From Diploptera punctata (Eukaryota > Arthropoda > Insecta > Blattodea > Blaberidae), in contig JASPKZ010000423.1 in NCBI GenBank assembly GCA_030220185.1, forward strand, positions 1,195,501 to 1,259,500: 64,000 nt of DNA, read 5' to 3'. The translations under genes were made by a program, and so were the position numbers. Positions 1 to 10,161 of the stretch are shown here, piece after piece (position 1 is the stretch's first letter; each line of letters begins with the position of its first letter). The notes beneath the pieces are model-generated. The model saw only the letters and a program-made list of their open reading frames with translations, ran no database searches and was not told the origin of the DNA.

Positions 1-246
1 GTCCCACTTTTTCTAGACAATTCACACTTGATATGTCAGCCGGGTTGTCAGCCCTGCGTGACGGCCGCCTTTAGCCCCAGAACAAGCGTCTGGTACTCAT
101 TTTCGTTAGCTGCTGAGTCGACACCAGGACCATGGTGCCACCAGAGGATTTGGTTCAGTTTAAAAATCGTGACCCCACCGAGATTCGAACCCTCGATTTT
201 CCGGTTTATAGCGCATTGCCTTAACCATTACGCTACGGGGTGCCCC
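1..246 (-). mobile_element. tRNA-derived SINE, family G, cut by window start
   Basis: The right end reads on the minus strand as a tRNA-like head: a box A-like stretch near 215-240 and a box B-like GGTTCGAAT around 181-191. A body of about 170 bp follows. A second copy lies at 11720-12013 with the same order of blocks (the AACAAGCGTCTG motif, then the tRNA head), and a partial one at 22919-23340. This short open stretch is not treated as a gene. Confidence 0.7.
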
Positions 247-267
247 ATATATTATTTAAACTGATGT

Positions 268-430
268 CAAATCATACAACAGTATTCAAATAGGTAATGC
301 ATTGGTTAAGTATGTTTTATTTTCATTGCAGTCCGATTCTTTTAAATAAGCTGGAATTAGAAATTGTGCTTATTTAATTTAACAAAAAAATATATTACGA
401 AGACCAAATGGGATCATAAATTTTATTTCC
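268..430. repeat. Diverged interspersed repeat N (copy 1)
   Basis: The stretch beginning ACAACAGTATTCAAA resembles 40204-40330 in order and wording, through GTCCGAT and a run ending ATTTAACAAAA. No coding or structural signal is visible. Family unknown. Confidence 0.35.
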
Positions 431-836
431 TCTGGAATATGCTTTGTTTACGCAGTTCTTGACCGATGGAATATTATTCTATAAATGGAAGTACAAAAGA
501 AAATATCATTACATTTGCCAAAATGTATTGTAAATGTTTTCCACATTCATGGCCAGCACTTCTTAGAATTAGAAAGTCAAGTTGGCACATTTTTTCCCTT
601 TCGTATGTAACAAATTCCTTATGAAAATATTATAGAAACTGTGCACAACAAAACCGACTTCCCTCTATTCATTTATTAAATCTCCAAGTTTTGGAGCCGT
701 ATTTCACAAAAATATGTTGGGGCTGCAGTTACATATCAAAGAAAATTAAAGATACATATAATTACAAAATATAAATGAAACAAAAACAAATTAACGAAAC
801 TAGAACAAATGAAATTAAAACTATAAAATAAGTAGT

Positions 837-1150
837 CCATAGTAATTCTGCCCGAAGGCAGGTCCTTCACTGCAATCATAGCATTTTCATGCTATACTTG
901 CAGCTTTACTAGGGAATTGTAGGTGTGGTAGCTTCTCGTTGCTTTCCACACCGGTGAAGGATGATGATGATAATGATGGCCATATGATTTCGGGGACCGT
1001 TTGGGCCTTAAAGTATTCCTGACATTTGTCTTACAGGTGAGGAAAAACCCCGATAAAAACCTCACCCAGAAAAACTGTCCCGACCGGGGATCGAACCCGG
1101 GCCCGCTGCGTGACAAGGCAGCACGCTACCTCGAGACCACAGCGGTGGAC
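837..1150 (-). mobile_element. tRNA-derived SINE, family A, full length with 11-bp TSD
   Basis: The tRNA-like head at 1085-1150 (minus strand) carries a clear box B, GGTTCGATCCC, and a box A-like TGGTCTCGAGGT. The body contains CTCACCTGTAAGACAAATGT and a (CAT)n run, and ends in CTATGG. AAATAAGTAGT at 826-836 and 1151-1161 is the target-site duplication. Other copies in the window: 14558, 25837, 26842, 32682, 44867, 63907 and several partial ones. Confidence 0.9.
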
Positions 1151-1161
1151 AAATAAGTAGT

Positions 1162-1851
1162 AATAAAACGAATTATAATGTGGGGAAAATAGCATTTTTG
1201 CGCGATAGTGCGTTTTGTCGTACTTACAGCAAAGGCGACCATGATTGAAAGTTCAACTTCCTACATTTCGGGGTTGCCAACCTAAATAACTATATTGCAA
1301 TATTACATATTACAAACCATGTGTGAGAAGTAAAACCACTGCCCTTTATGTATACAACGTATAATGTGTATATGAACATATATCTAAAAGGTAGTGTTAA
1401 TATACGTTATAAAAAACAAATCACTGCATTTTAAATGAATTGAACTTTATTTGAACAATATAAAACAATAAATGCGTACTTGCTGCCATTTTATCACTGA
1501 TTGTTTTCACGGCTTGCTGTAGTTTCAACTAATAAACATTGCCCACACTGTACTGTTAACATTTGTTTATAATGAACGCAAATATTTCCAACAAAGATGC
1601 TATGATTTTACTATTTATTATTTTGACAACACCATTCTCGCGCAAAAAAAAAACTACAACGCATGTTTGTGAGGTTTTTTACAGACTCTCGGAAATTAAA
1701 AACCGAGCGATAACGAGGTTTTTAAACACATTTTCCTCGCTTCTCTAAAAACCACTTCCCAACCTCGCATCGTAATATACTATTTCAAATCATTACTAAT
1801 AAAATTGATTGTTTAATCCGTTGAGGTGGATAATCATAAAATATGCATTTT
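1162..1851. other. No gene or recognised repeat
   Basis: AT-rich sequence with short interrupted frames. I see no coding signal, RNA gene or clear repeat here. Confidence 0.5.
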
Positions 1852-1970
1852 CTTAGGTCGGTGCCGTCGTCCTCAACTTGTAAAAAGATACGTATAGATG
1901 TTCTGAAAGGCCTTCAGACAAAAAGCATACAAATATTTTTACAAGATGAGGGCGACGGCACTGACGTAAG
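1852..1970. mobile_element. Short palindrome, probably two inverted Penelope 3' ends
   Basis: Arms starting CTTAGGTCGGTGCCGTCG and CTTACGTCAGTGCCGTCG (minus strand) pair across a centre near 1911. The inner arm holds GAAAGGCCT and the outer arm CGTCCTCAAC, the same order found at the ends of the GIY-YIG Penelope pair at 40653-42412. The alternative is a MITE with long terminal inverted repeats. Confidence 0.55.
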
Positions 1971-2111
1971 AAAGCACATAGGCTAGTTTAACTTTATTTT
2001 ATTTTATGACTATTACAAATATTGTCAACTTCCCATTATTAAATTACAAAAATAATAATAATAGCCTAGTAATCTGATAAAAAGTTAAAATATTAAAATT
2101 TATGTCGGAAA

Positions 2112-2533
2112 TATCAGTCGCCCTCAACAAATTAAAATTCATTGAAATAGTGAAGGCCTTTCAGAATTTCTTGTTCCATCCTCAGCAGCTGGATAGGTAC
2201 TAATTATTTTCTGTGAGCATACAGAATAGAGGGTGGTTGGGCGTGTTTTCGTTTTCTTTCTTACTTCTTTCAGTATTTATATTTATTCTAGGATGTTTAT
2301 TTTATAGTTAATACACCATCTATGTTCTATTGATTTAGTGTGCTGTCAATGTGTTAAACTGATGGCCTGCATTTATGACGTGTTTTGAAAAGTCTGATTT
2401 TCCTTCGTTAAGTTAAAATCTCAAATACTCATTGTATCTTATATTATACATGGAAAAAGAAGTTCTGAAATGTCTTCACTATTTTAATGATCTAAGAATT
2501 TCATTATCATGTTTGAACATCGTTGAGGTTAAA
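2112..2533. mobile_element. Imperfect palindrome with Penelope-end motifs
   Basis: 2120-2170 (ATCAGTCGCCCTCAAC, then GTGAAGGCCTTTCAGAA) is mirrored by 2462-2530 (TTCTGAAATGTCTTCACTAT, then ATCGTTGAGG). About 280 bp of unrelated sequence lies between the arms. It has the same block order as the palindrome at 1852-1970 but is more diverged. Confidence 0.4.
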
Positions 2534-2539
2534 ATTATT

Positions 2540-2655
2540 TCAATTAAACTTTTTTTTTTGTATCTTGTAAATCAGTCGACCTAAACTATAATAACGTAGG
2601 TTATAAATATTGTCCTAATATTTAATTTTAGGAAGTTATATTTTGAGGTTATTTT
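2540..2655. repeat. Repeat X, left part, split by the Penelope pair
   Basis: GTTATAAATATTGTCCTAAT and the sequence after it resemble 12570-12640. The same family resumes on the other side of the Penelope pair at 3967. This suggests the pair inserted into an older copy of repeat X. Confidence 0.4.
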
Positions 2656-2767
2656 AATTATATTATTTTTGGTCTGGACATCTTACCTCAATATTAATGT
2701 TGATTTGTTCTTGGACATGTTTCAAAACAATTCTGTTTTATCGTCAGCTTTCCCAGACTGGTTTTAT

Positions 2768-3160
2768 TTATGTTGCATTATGTTGCACCACCTGGATGTC
2801 GATGTCAGCTCCATCCTGTGGTTGGCCAAAGAACCTCCAAACAAGGTCACCCTCCATCGGAATATCAAAATTCATAACTCTGTTTCTGTTCTTCTGAATA
2901 TAAATTGTTTCCCAAATAGTCAGCTCTTTTGTATTTTCTAACTGTTTTAATAATTTAGTGTCTGAATTTATATTATGTTTTTCAGACCAAACATGAGCAG
3001 CAACTGCAGATTTTTCAATTTCTCCATTTTTAATATTTCTTATGAGTTCTTTGGTTCTAATTTTTAGGTTTCTTTTTGTTTTCCCTATATATATCTTTTC
3101 ACAACCCATGCATTCAATTTCATATATTCCTGACTTTTTATTTTTATCAGTTTTTTTCAT
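2768..3160 (-). pseudogene. Penelope-like GIY-YIG endonuclease domain, 5' truncated
   Basis: Open frame of 130 residues beginning MKKTDKNKKSGIYEIEC. It shows the GIY-YIG signature (GIY about residue 12, YIG about 25), a following KT-R, and a C-terminal ETIYIQKNRNRVMNF segment. In Penelope-like elements this nuclease domain follows a reverse transcriptase. The reverse transcriptase is missing here, so this is a 5'-truncated copy and not a host gene. The inverted sister at 3330-3855 has the same domain. It ends just before the outward-facing 3' end of the element. Confidence 0.8.
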
Positions 3161-3329
3161 TTTTGTTGGTTTTTATTAGTTTATTTAAACTGTAGTTATT
3201 TTTGGTGCTAATTTAATTCTTCTTTTTTCAAGATTACTTCTGTTTATCATTTTTTGTTTTTTATACTTTTCTATCCTTTTATGTACCATTTTATGTACCA
3301 GAAGTAATCTTGAAAAAGAAGAACCACCG

Positions 3330-3855
3330 ATGAAAAAATATAAGAAATTCACATATCACCCCTGGATACATAATACATTTCAAAATATATTTGAGAAGTT
3401 TAATATTAAATTAGCACCAAAAAATGACTACAGTTTAAATAAACTAATAAAAACCAACAAAAATGAAAAACTGATACAAATAAAAAGTCAGGAATATATC
3501 AAATTGAATGCACGGGTTGTGAAAATATATATATAGGTAAAACAAAAAGAAACCTAAAAATTAGAACCAAAGAACACATAAGAAATATTAAAAATGGAGA
3601 AATTGAAAAATCTGCAGTTGCTGCTCATGTTTGGTCTGAAAAACATAATATAAATTCAGACACTAAATTATTAAAACAGTTAGAAAATACAAAAGAGCTG
3701 ACTATTTGGGAAACAATTTATATTCAGAAGAACAGAAACAGAGTTATGAATTTTGATATTCCGATGGAGGGTGACCTTGTTTGGAGGTTCTTTGGCCAAC
3801 CACAGGATGGAGCTGACATCGACATCCAGGTGGTGCAACATAATGCAACATAAAT
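3330..3855 (+). pseudogene. Penelope-like GIY-YIG domain, frameshifted sister copy
   Basis: Opens as MKKYKKFTYHPWIHNTF, the linker between reverse transcriptase and endonuclease. Near 3466-3480 the frame must change to continue into SGIYQIECTGCENIYIGKT, because two A bases present in the left arm are absent. After the shift it is open to the TAA at about 3853. It reaches slightly further upstream than the left arm. Product: a dead GIY-YIG retrotransposon endonuclease. Confidence 0.75.
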
Positions 3856-3966
3856 AAAACCAGTCTGGGAAAGCTGACGATAAAACAGAATTGTTTTGAA
3901 ACATGTCCAAGAACAAATCAACATTAATATTGAGGTAAGATGTCCAGACCAAAAATAATATAATTG

Positions 3967-4260
3967 TCCTAATAACTTCGGTTACGGCGCAAATAGTGGG
4001 CATCCTAATTTCGAGATAATTTTGGTTTTAAAATGAAGCCTAGGGCCATTAAACATGAAAACACACAAAATAATTGCTGACCATCCAGACACAAAGCAGT
4101 AAAATAATATTTTATAAGCACTACAAAAAAACACAATTCACTAGTTTACTTTACGAGACATCCCCTTTTCGGTATAAATTTGGCATTAAAATGAAGCTTA
4201 GGATCACCAAAGATGAAAACACAAGACAATCTGCGGATCATCACTAAACAAACTAGGTTA
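3967..4260. repeat. Repeat X, right part, two tandem units
   Basis: TTTTAAAATGAAGCCTAGG near 4025 and ATTAAAATGAAGCTTAGGA near 4185 mark two related units about 155 bp apart. Each is followed by a GATGAAAACAC-like block. A third copy lies inverted at 12440-12560. Confidence 0.5.
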
Positions 4261-4417
4261 GAATAATAGTTTCTTATATATAATTATGTTAGGTTAGCTT
4301 TTAGTTCCTTAAACATATAGTATAATATATTTACATACCTGTAATTTAATATTGTGTAAATTTATTACTTTCACAGGTTAGAGTAATTTAAATAAGTTAG
4401 GTTACGTACCTATATCT

Positions 4418-4590
4418 GAATACCTCCAAGAATATAGAAACAATTGGCTAGCCCATATTCAGCGCATGGATCGTCACAGAATACCAAAACAAATTCTTCA
4501 CTACATTCCTCGAGGCAGAAGATCTGTGGGTCGACCTTTTCGGAGATGGCGTGAGACCGTTACGGGCCACTGGGCCTAATACTTGAAAGG
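4418..4590 (+). pseudogene. LINE reverse-transcriptase C-terminal remnant (RTE-like)
   Basis: The plus frame reads through NNWLAHIQRMDRHRIPKQI and then PRGRRSVGRPFRRWRE. This is the conserved tail of a LINE reverse-transcriptase ORF and matches the block order of the complete copy at 54722-57914. The stop is followed by GATGATGATAATAATGA, the usual simple tail of this family. The rest of the element is absent. Confidence 0.75.
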
Positions 4591-4779
4591 CAGATGATGA
4601 TAATAATGAGGTTAGCTTTTAGGTTATTATACACAAGTAGATATAAGACCAGCATCATTGGTATAAATCACGGCAAACCAGGTAGCCATCTTGGTAGCAG
4701 CCATACTGTCACTGCATTACAGATACAGAGACCTGCACATTTGGTGAAGCTAGCATCGGGCGGCAAATTCAAAATTGTT

Positions 4780-5012
4780 TTAGTAATAATAATCATCACT
4801 GGAGAGAAACCATCCAAGTATAACTTACTACATCATAGCAGATATAAGACTAAACACCTACATCAAAATACATGTATATATATAAACATACATATTAACT
4901 AAGCATTAGCTTAATTATAATACAATTAAAAAACCGACTACATTATACAAAGAAAGACAATCACCGTGTGCGTTTCCACACCATCTGGGCCCAATAGAAT
5001 ACCTCATAATAT

Positions 5013-5072
<60 letters not shown>

Positions 5073-5290
5073 ATATATGTAATACTACACACTAGCTATT
5101 AAGTAATAATAATCATCAATAAGAAGAGAAACCATCCTCATATAATAACTGTACAACATAAGTTATATAGACTACACTCCTATAACAACTAACATATATA
5201 GACTAAGGAATAATTATAGAGTAGTTTTACACGCTAGACATTAACAATAACAATAATCACAAAAAGAAACCATACAAGTGTGATTTCTAC
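4780..5290 (+). repeat. Three loose tandem units ahead of the R1-like LINE, with a (TA)n run
   Basis: AATAATCATC followed by GAGAAACCATCC occurs at about 4787 and 5107, and in weaker form (ATAATCAC, GAAACCATAC) at about 5252. A (TA)n run fills 5015-5068. The position just upstream of ORF1 suggests repeated 5'-UTR monomers of the LINE, but the true 5' end is not defined. Confidence 0.4.
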
Positions 5291-5675
5291 ATATACAATG
5301 CATCTTCTCTACTATAGAGCATTAAAACACCTAACCTACTAACACAGTGAAAACATGCGCTGGACCATTCTAACAGAAAACGAAGAGGCAGTCTATCAGA
5401 CTAACTAGAAGCCAAACTACCAAAAAAGGGGGGGGAGAAAACTCCAGATACAGTAGTAGCAGAGTGATGACTCGGCTGAAGAGAGCAACGCAGAATCAAC
5501 CTCGGCTGTAGGAGAAGAAATACACACGGCCTGAAAAAAAGAACGATGAGCACTCCACCCCTCTGAGGAAGCAGGCAGTACTTACGGAGGCGGAAGCTAA
5601 TCAGATTGATGGCAGAACCAAGATTGAAGAGGATGGAAAGTATGCTCCTACAACTCTGTGTAGAAATTAAGAACC

Positions 5676-6650
5676 ATGTTACAGTCCAAGGCCCGTCAGA
5701 TTACACAGCAATATGTATTTCCTCGAACCATCCAGATGATAAATCTCATTGAGACCGTAACCAAGAGATTAAAACGAGCAGAAACTGAAAATGATACTCT
5801 CAGAACAGTCATTTCACGCCTAGACAACATCGAAGCCTCAGTCAGAGAGATCAGGGAAATTGTGCACAGAGCTCCAGCACAAGCTGCAGCGCCTCCGACG
5901 GAAACGTATGCCCACAAAGATCGAAAATTGATTTTCTGAGGCCACTACCCATCCGAAGCCAGACACACAGAATGAAAACTGTTATAATCTCAGCCCCCAA
6001 AGAGTCTGGACTAACAGGCGACAAGATAAAAAGAAATAGTGACCACGACTAATAAATCCCGCAACAGAGGGTTGGCAAATAGTCAGACACAGAAGCACAA
6101 CAGCAGGAAAGCTCCGCGTGGAGACATCCACAGTCGAGCAGGCAACTGCACTCAGTAAGTATGAAAAACTAAAAGAGGCAGGTCTCACAGCAGAGATAGC
6201 AGGGCAGATAAAACCTAGGATTATACTATACGACTTACCCAAGACAATGGACGAGGACCAGATTCTGGAAGCAATCCGCCAACAGAACTTTAACTCCCAA
6301 GAATTTGAACAAATAAAGCAACAATTAAAGCCAAAATTCCGACTGGGGAAAAAAAAAAAATAAAGAACATTGGGTATGTGAAGTTGCTCCAGAACTGAGA
6401 AAAGAACTAATAGCAAAGGGAAGACTGTATGTAGAATTTAATAGCTGCCGAATTGATGACTATGTTGGCTTAACGAGATGCTTTAAGTGCCATTCATTCG
6501 GGCACCCAGCCAAAATACTGCAGAGAAAAAGACACCGTATGCGGACACTGCGCAGAGAAAGGTCATAGTCACAGTGAATGTTCAAATAAGACAAAACCCC
6601 CTCGCTGTGCACTATGCACAAAAAGTAGGTAAGAAGAATGATCACAGTTA
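5676..6650 (+). pseudogene. LINE ORF1 (gag-like nucleic-acid-binding protein), broken
   Basis: 5676-5939 is open and rich in charged heptad-like residues (KRLKRAETENDTLRTVISRL), probably a coiled coil for self-assembly. 6118-6363 continues in another frame. 6478-6630 holds CX2CX4HX4C knuckles: CFKCHSFGHPAK, then CGHCAEKGHSHSEC, then CALC. An extra A near 6513-6517 splits the first knuckle. In R1/jockey LINEs this protein packages the element RNA. At least three frame breaks make it non-functional. Confidence 0.75.
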
Positions 6651-6799
6651 CAAGAGATTGACAAAACGGCCCAGGACTGCACTCGGAGATGAAAGCTAGG
6701 AACGGAAAGAACCGACTATGGATAGAACGGCCGAACTGAAAGTGGTGGCAGATAAACCTAGACAGGTCAAGAAATGCTACAGATGAAGTAAGGATAGCA

Positions 6800-7380
6800 G
6801 CTATGCAGGGAAAAATATAGACATATTACTTATACAAGAACCATACTCTGTAAGGGGGAAGGTACTCGGATTTGGTGTGAGAGACGTAATACTAACTGGA
6901 GCGAAGACAGGCGAAACGTCCTTGGGCAGCCATGATAAATCTAAACCCAAGACTCACAATATTACAATACAAAAATTTAAGCAACCTCACACACTGTGGC
7001 TGCAGAAATCAGTAACGAATCTGCAAGCTATATATTTGTCTCTTGCTACATGCAATTCTCGCAACCAATAGACAATTATCTAATAGAGCTAAGGAACATC
7101 TGCAACGCGCACAAGAACAAGAAAATTATAATAGGAACTGATGCAAATGCAAAGTCACCTCTCTGGGGTTTCCGTTGTATTAGATGCATCAGGCTCCACA
7201 TTGGAAAACTTCATTGCGGAAATGCAAATGGAAATCCACAACGACGGTGACCAAGGGCCTACCTATATTCATGGTGCTGGAATCCTCGTTCATCGATGTG
7301 AACTCTGACAACAACAAGGGTGGGAGGACAGCTACAAGGATGGGAGATTGCGCCCTGACATCACACTCTCCAGCCATATG
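6800..7380 (+). pseudogene. LINE AP-type endonuclease region, frameshifted
   Basis: In successive frames I read NIDILLIQEPYSVRGKVLGF (about 6816), NYLIELRNICNAHKNKKIII (about 7072) and GTDANAKSPLWG (about 7135), then a GPTYIH block near 7255. IQEPY and GTDANA are the metal-binding and catalytic blocks of R1/jockey endonucleases, which nick the target for reverse transcription. Several indels separate the blocks, so there is no working enzyme. Confidence 0.75.
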
Positions 7381-8081
7381 ATGATTCAATTCGAATTATA
7401 GTATCAGCGACATAGAGAAGAACACAGAGCGCCACCTCCAAGATACAAACCTCTCCAGAGCAAACTGGGAAGATTACAATACCAAATTGCAAATAAATGT
7501 TTATAGTCTTCCACAAATCCACAATAGGACAGGATATCTTTCAATACACAAAGGAATTACATAAAACCATCCAAAGAGCAGCAGATATGAGCATACCAAG
7601 ACATCGAACGTACCAGGCGGACAGTGATGTGGTGGACAAATACGCTCACTGACTTGAAGAGAATGACATACGCCGCACGTAAGGACTACCAACGTGCAGA
7701 CAATACGAACAGAAGAGACCGCCAAGAGGCTTATAACACAATCAGAAGAATATACACAAACGCACTCAAAGCCACAAAAAAGGAGAGTTGGCGAGACTAT
7801 GTGACCCAACAAGCCTCTACCAACCAATGGGGTCTAGCATATAAACTCCAAGCGCAAAAAACAACTGCCAATACAAGTTCTATCTGCAATCAGGCTCCCT
7901 ACAGGTTACGCTCAGTCATGGACCGAATCTGCTGAACACCTAATGACATCACTAATCCGAACAGATAATCCGCTACAGATAACGAGCAGCAAACTATAAT
8001 GAGAAACAATTCTGAGGTAGTACCAGATACACCAGAAACTGGAGATATCGACATGATAGACTAGAAATTGCCAGAGATCAA

Positions 8082-8648
8082 ATGAAAGACAAAAAAGCGC
8101 CTGGAATAGACAACATAAGTTCCGAACTGGTAAAAAAAGGATGGACACACATAAAAGATGGGCTATTACAATTATACAATGCTTGCTTGAGACACGGTGT
8201 TTTCCCTCATGTGTGGAAGGAAGCACAAGTAAAGGTAATATTAAAAGTTGGAAATAGAGACCCGACCAACACTAAATCGTATAGACCAATATGTCTTCTC
8301 CCAGTCCTAGGCAAGCTATATGAAAGGATTCTGCGAAAGCAATTGCAGCCCACACTCGAATATGGTGCGTCGAATAACCAGTACGGCTTCAAGCAAGGAT
8401 GTGGCACTGAAGATGCTATCACAGCTCTCTTCGCCACAGTGGAAAACTGCGCCGAAAAGCTAGTGATGGGAATCTTCATAGATTTCGAAGGAGACATTCG
8501 ACACAATCTGGTGGCCAAGTATACTTACCGCCCTCCAGAGAAGAAATTGCCCTTCAAATCTGTACAAAGCAGTAAAAGACTACTTCAGAGGTCGAGCTGT
8601 AAACCTGATCGAGAACAACAACCAAAATCCGAAAACATGTTACCATAG
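8082..8648 (+). pseudogene. LINE reverse transcriptase, fingers/palm part
   Basis: The open frame starts MKDKKAPGIDNISSELVKKG, the usual entry to a LINE reverse transcriptase. It continues with SYRPICLLPVLGKLYERIL and YGFKQGCGTEDAI. The first catalytic block (GIFIDFEG, about 8469) is followed by a frame change; the true path resumes with the GCPQGSVLGP block at about 8651, in the frame leading into 8681-9874. About 188 residues are open here. Confidence 0.85.
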
Positions 8649-8680
8649 GTTGTCCCCAAGGATCAGTTCTGGGCCCCAGT

Positions 8681-9874
8681 TTGTGGAATCTGGTAATGGA
8701 CGATCTGCTCAACAATATAGAAGCAACACAAAATGCATTACCAATAGCATACGCAGACGACTTAGTGATGATCATTTCTGGACAGTCCAGAAGACAACTG
8801 GAAGAACGCTCCCAAATAGTCTTACAGCAGCTCCAACAATGGGCTAGCTTACACAAGTTAACCATATCTCCCGATAAAACCATGGGAATGATTCTCAAAG
8901 GACATCTGAGAATGAACACCCCGCCAACCGTGAGAATAGGAAATCGCAATCTCCGCTTCACACAAGAACACAAGTACCTGGGAGTAACTCTCCAGAGCAG
9001 ATTGCGAGTCGACCAGCATATCAACAATGTCACCAACACGGCGAAAAACCTATTCCACGGGATGGCACGGCTTGGAGGTCAAAACTGGGGATATGGAGCA
9101 ATAAATTACCTAACGATCTACAAGATATTGTTCCAACAAATTTGCGGATACGCAGCACATGGCTGGGCCCGCAAGTTAACCACACTTCAAAAGAAGAAGC
9201 TACTTTCTGCCCAACGCCAAGTCCTCATAAGAGTTACAAAAGCGTATAATACGGTGTCTGGGGTTTGCCTGCCTGTGATGGCAGGAGTCCTACCTATCGA
9301 TCTGTATATCGCTCAAAGAATACAAAACTTTAAAGTCAGAAGAGACCAGACGATACTAGTCGGCGACACTGTTATCACGCCAGACTTATTCCAGGCACCA
9401 GATGAACGAGACACCATCAGACGGATTATCCAGGAAAGTATTTCCGAGGAATGGCAAGAACGATGGGAAGCGGCAGAACATGGACGCATAACATATGAAT
9501 TTCTGCCTAACATGAAGGAAAGGCTAAAGAAAACTTGGATCCAACCAAGTCACCATATCACGCAACTCCTGAGCGGCCACGGCTCTTTCAAAGTCAAACT
9601 CCATGAAAGAGGCCTCTCAAGAACGCCTCATTGCGATTGCTTTGGAACAGAGCTGGACACTGTACAACATGTCCTGTACGAATGCATCAAATATGAGGCC
9701 AGACGAAGGGACTTACATGAGGCTGCACTAAACGGTGATATGAACTGGCCGCCTCCTCTACGGTTTTGGACAGAAAAACAGCCATATCAAGCAGTGAGAA
9801 AGTTCATCGGATGGGTCCTTACTCAACGCCAAGAGGAGGACATCCGCAGACAAAGAAGAAGGGATTATATATAA
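8681..9874 (+). CDS. LINE reverse transcriptase, palm/thumb and C-terminal half
   Basis: Open for 397 codons. The catalytic box YADD is at residues 24-27, with thumb blocks KYLGV and LLSAQRQVLIRVTKAYNTVS after it. A C-terminal HCDCFGTELDTVQHVLYEC segment is the Cys/His region typical of R1/jockey elements. The first Met is only the first in-frame ATG: the coding sequence really starts upstream, with the PQGSVLGP block immediately before. There is no RNase H domain. It is part of the broken ORF2 and not a host gene. Confidence 0.85.
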   Translation: MWNLVMDDLLNNIEATQNALPIAYADDLVMIISGQSRRQLEERSQIVLQQLQQWASLHKLTISPDKTMGMILKGHLRMNTPPTVRIGNRNLRFTQEHKYLGVTLQSRLRVDQHINNVTNTAKNLFHGMARLGGQNWGYGAINYLTIYKILFQQICGYAAHGWARKLTTLQKKKLLSAQRQVLIRVTKAYNTVSGVCLPVMAGVLPIDLYIAQRIQNFKVRRDQTILVGDTVITPDLFQAPDERDTIRRIIQESISEEWQERWEAAEHGRITYEFLPNMKERLKKTWIQPSHHITQLLSGHGSFKVKLHERGLSRTPHCDCFGTELDTVQHVLYECIKYEARRRDLHEAALNGDMNWPPPLRFWTEKQPYQAVRKFIGWVLTQRQEEDIRRQRRRDYI

Positions 9875-10161
9875 TCTAGCAGTAAGTTAGTTGTAAGTTA
9901 GTAAATTAAGTATTAGTTTTAACACAACACCATGTAAATATTACTAGATTAGGTGGTAGATTTAAGACTTAGGTTAAGGATTAATATGTAAAAATAACTG
10001 TATATAAGTAGTATTAAGAACAAACACCCGAAACTTGTATCCTGAAAATGAACATAATAAAAACAGCAGAGAGTAATTAGGGACAAGAGCAGACCTGGGG
10101 ATATGGGCATTAAGCCCGAGGAAACCCAGGGGGATGGTGGCGGGGCTCTTAATAAAAAAAA
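9875..10161 (+). other. 3' UTR and A-rich tail of the R1-like LINE
   Basis: Non-coding. Near 10085-10150 it has a GC-rich stretch (GACCTGGGGATATGGGC, CCCAGGGGGATGGTGGC) and then AATAAAAAAAA. This fits a LINE 3' end. The GC-rich part could fold, but I cannot confirm a structure. Confidence 0.6.

Larger units (their letters stand above)
2655..3966. mobile_element. Inverted pair of Penelope-like elements (family 1)
   Basis: The left arm (about 2655-3258) and right arm (about 3297-3966) are inverted copies. The outer ends read GGTCTGGACATCTTACCTC on the plus strand at left and its complement at right. Each arm encodes a GIY-YIG endonuclease tail, and the 3' ends face outward. The left arm lacks a segment present in the right arm (about 3330-3410). 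Confidence 0.8.
5345..10161 (+). mobile_element. R1/jockey-type LINE, nearly full length, decayed
   Basis: The order is ORF1 with coiled-coil and CCHC knuckles (5676-6650), an AP-type endonuclease (6800-7350), reverse transcriptase (8082-9100), a C-terminal Cys/His region, a 3' UTR, and an A-rich tail at 10151-10161. Both ORFs have frameshifts and stops. A Tc1 element follows the tail directly. The clade is inferred from knuckles in ORF1 plus the endonuclease and YADD-type reverse transcriptase. Confidence 0.85.

Noticed and set aside
892..1116. Small minus-strand protein (repeated with variants at 26901, 44953)
   Set aside because: This is the translation of SINE family A, including its CAT run (poly-His). 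It recurs only because the SINE does.
1563..1748. A 61-codon ORF near 1.6 kb
   Set aside because: AT-rich with K and I runs; no motif, no repeat relatives seen in the window.
7501..8518. Minus-strand ORFs over the R1-like LINE
   Set aside because: Shadow frames opposite reverse-transcriptase blocks; Cys/Leu-rich text without motifs.
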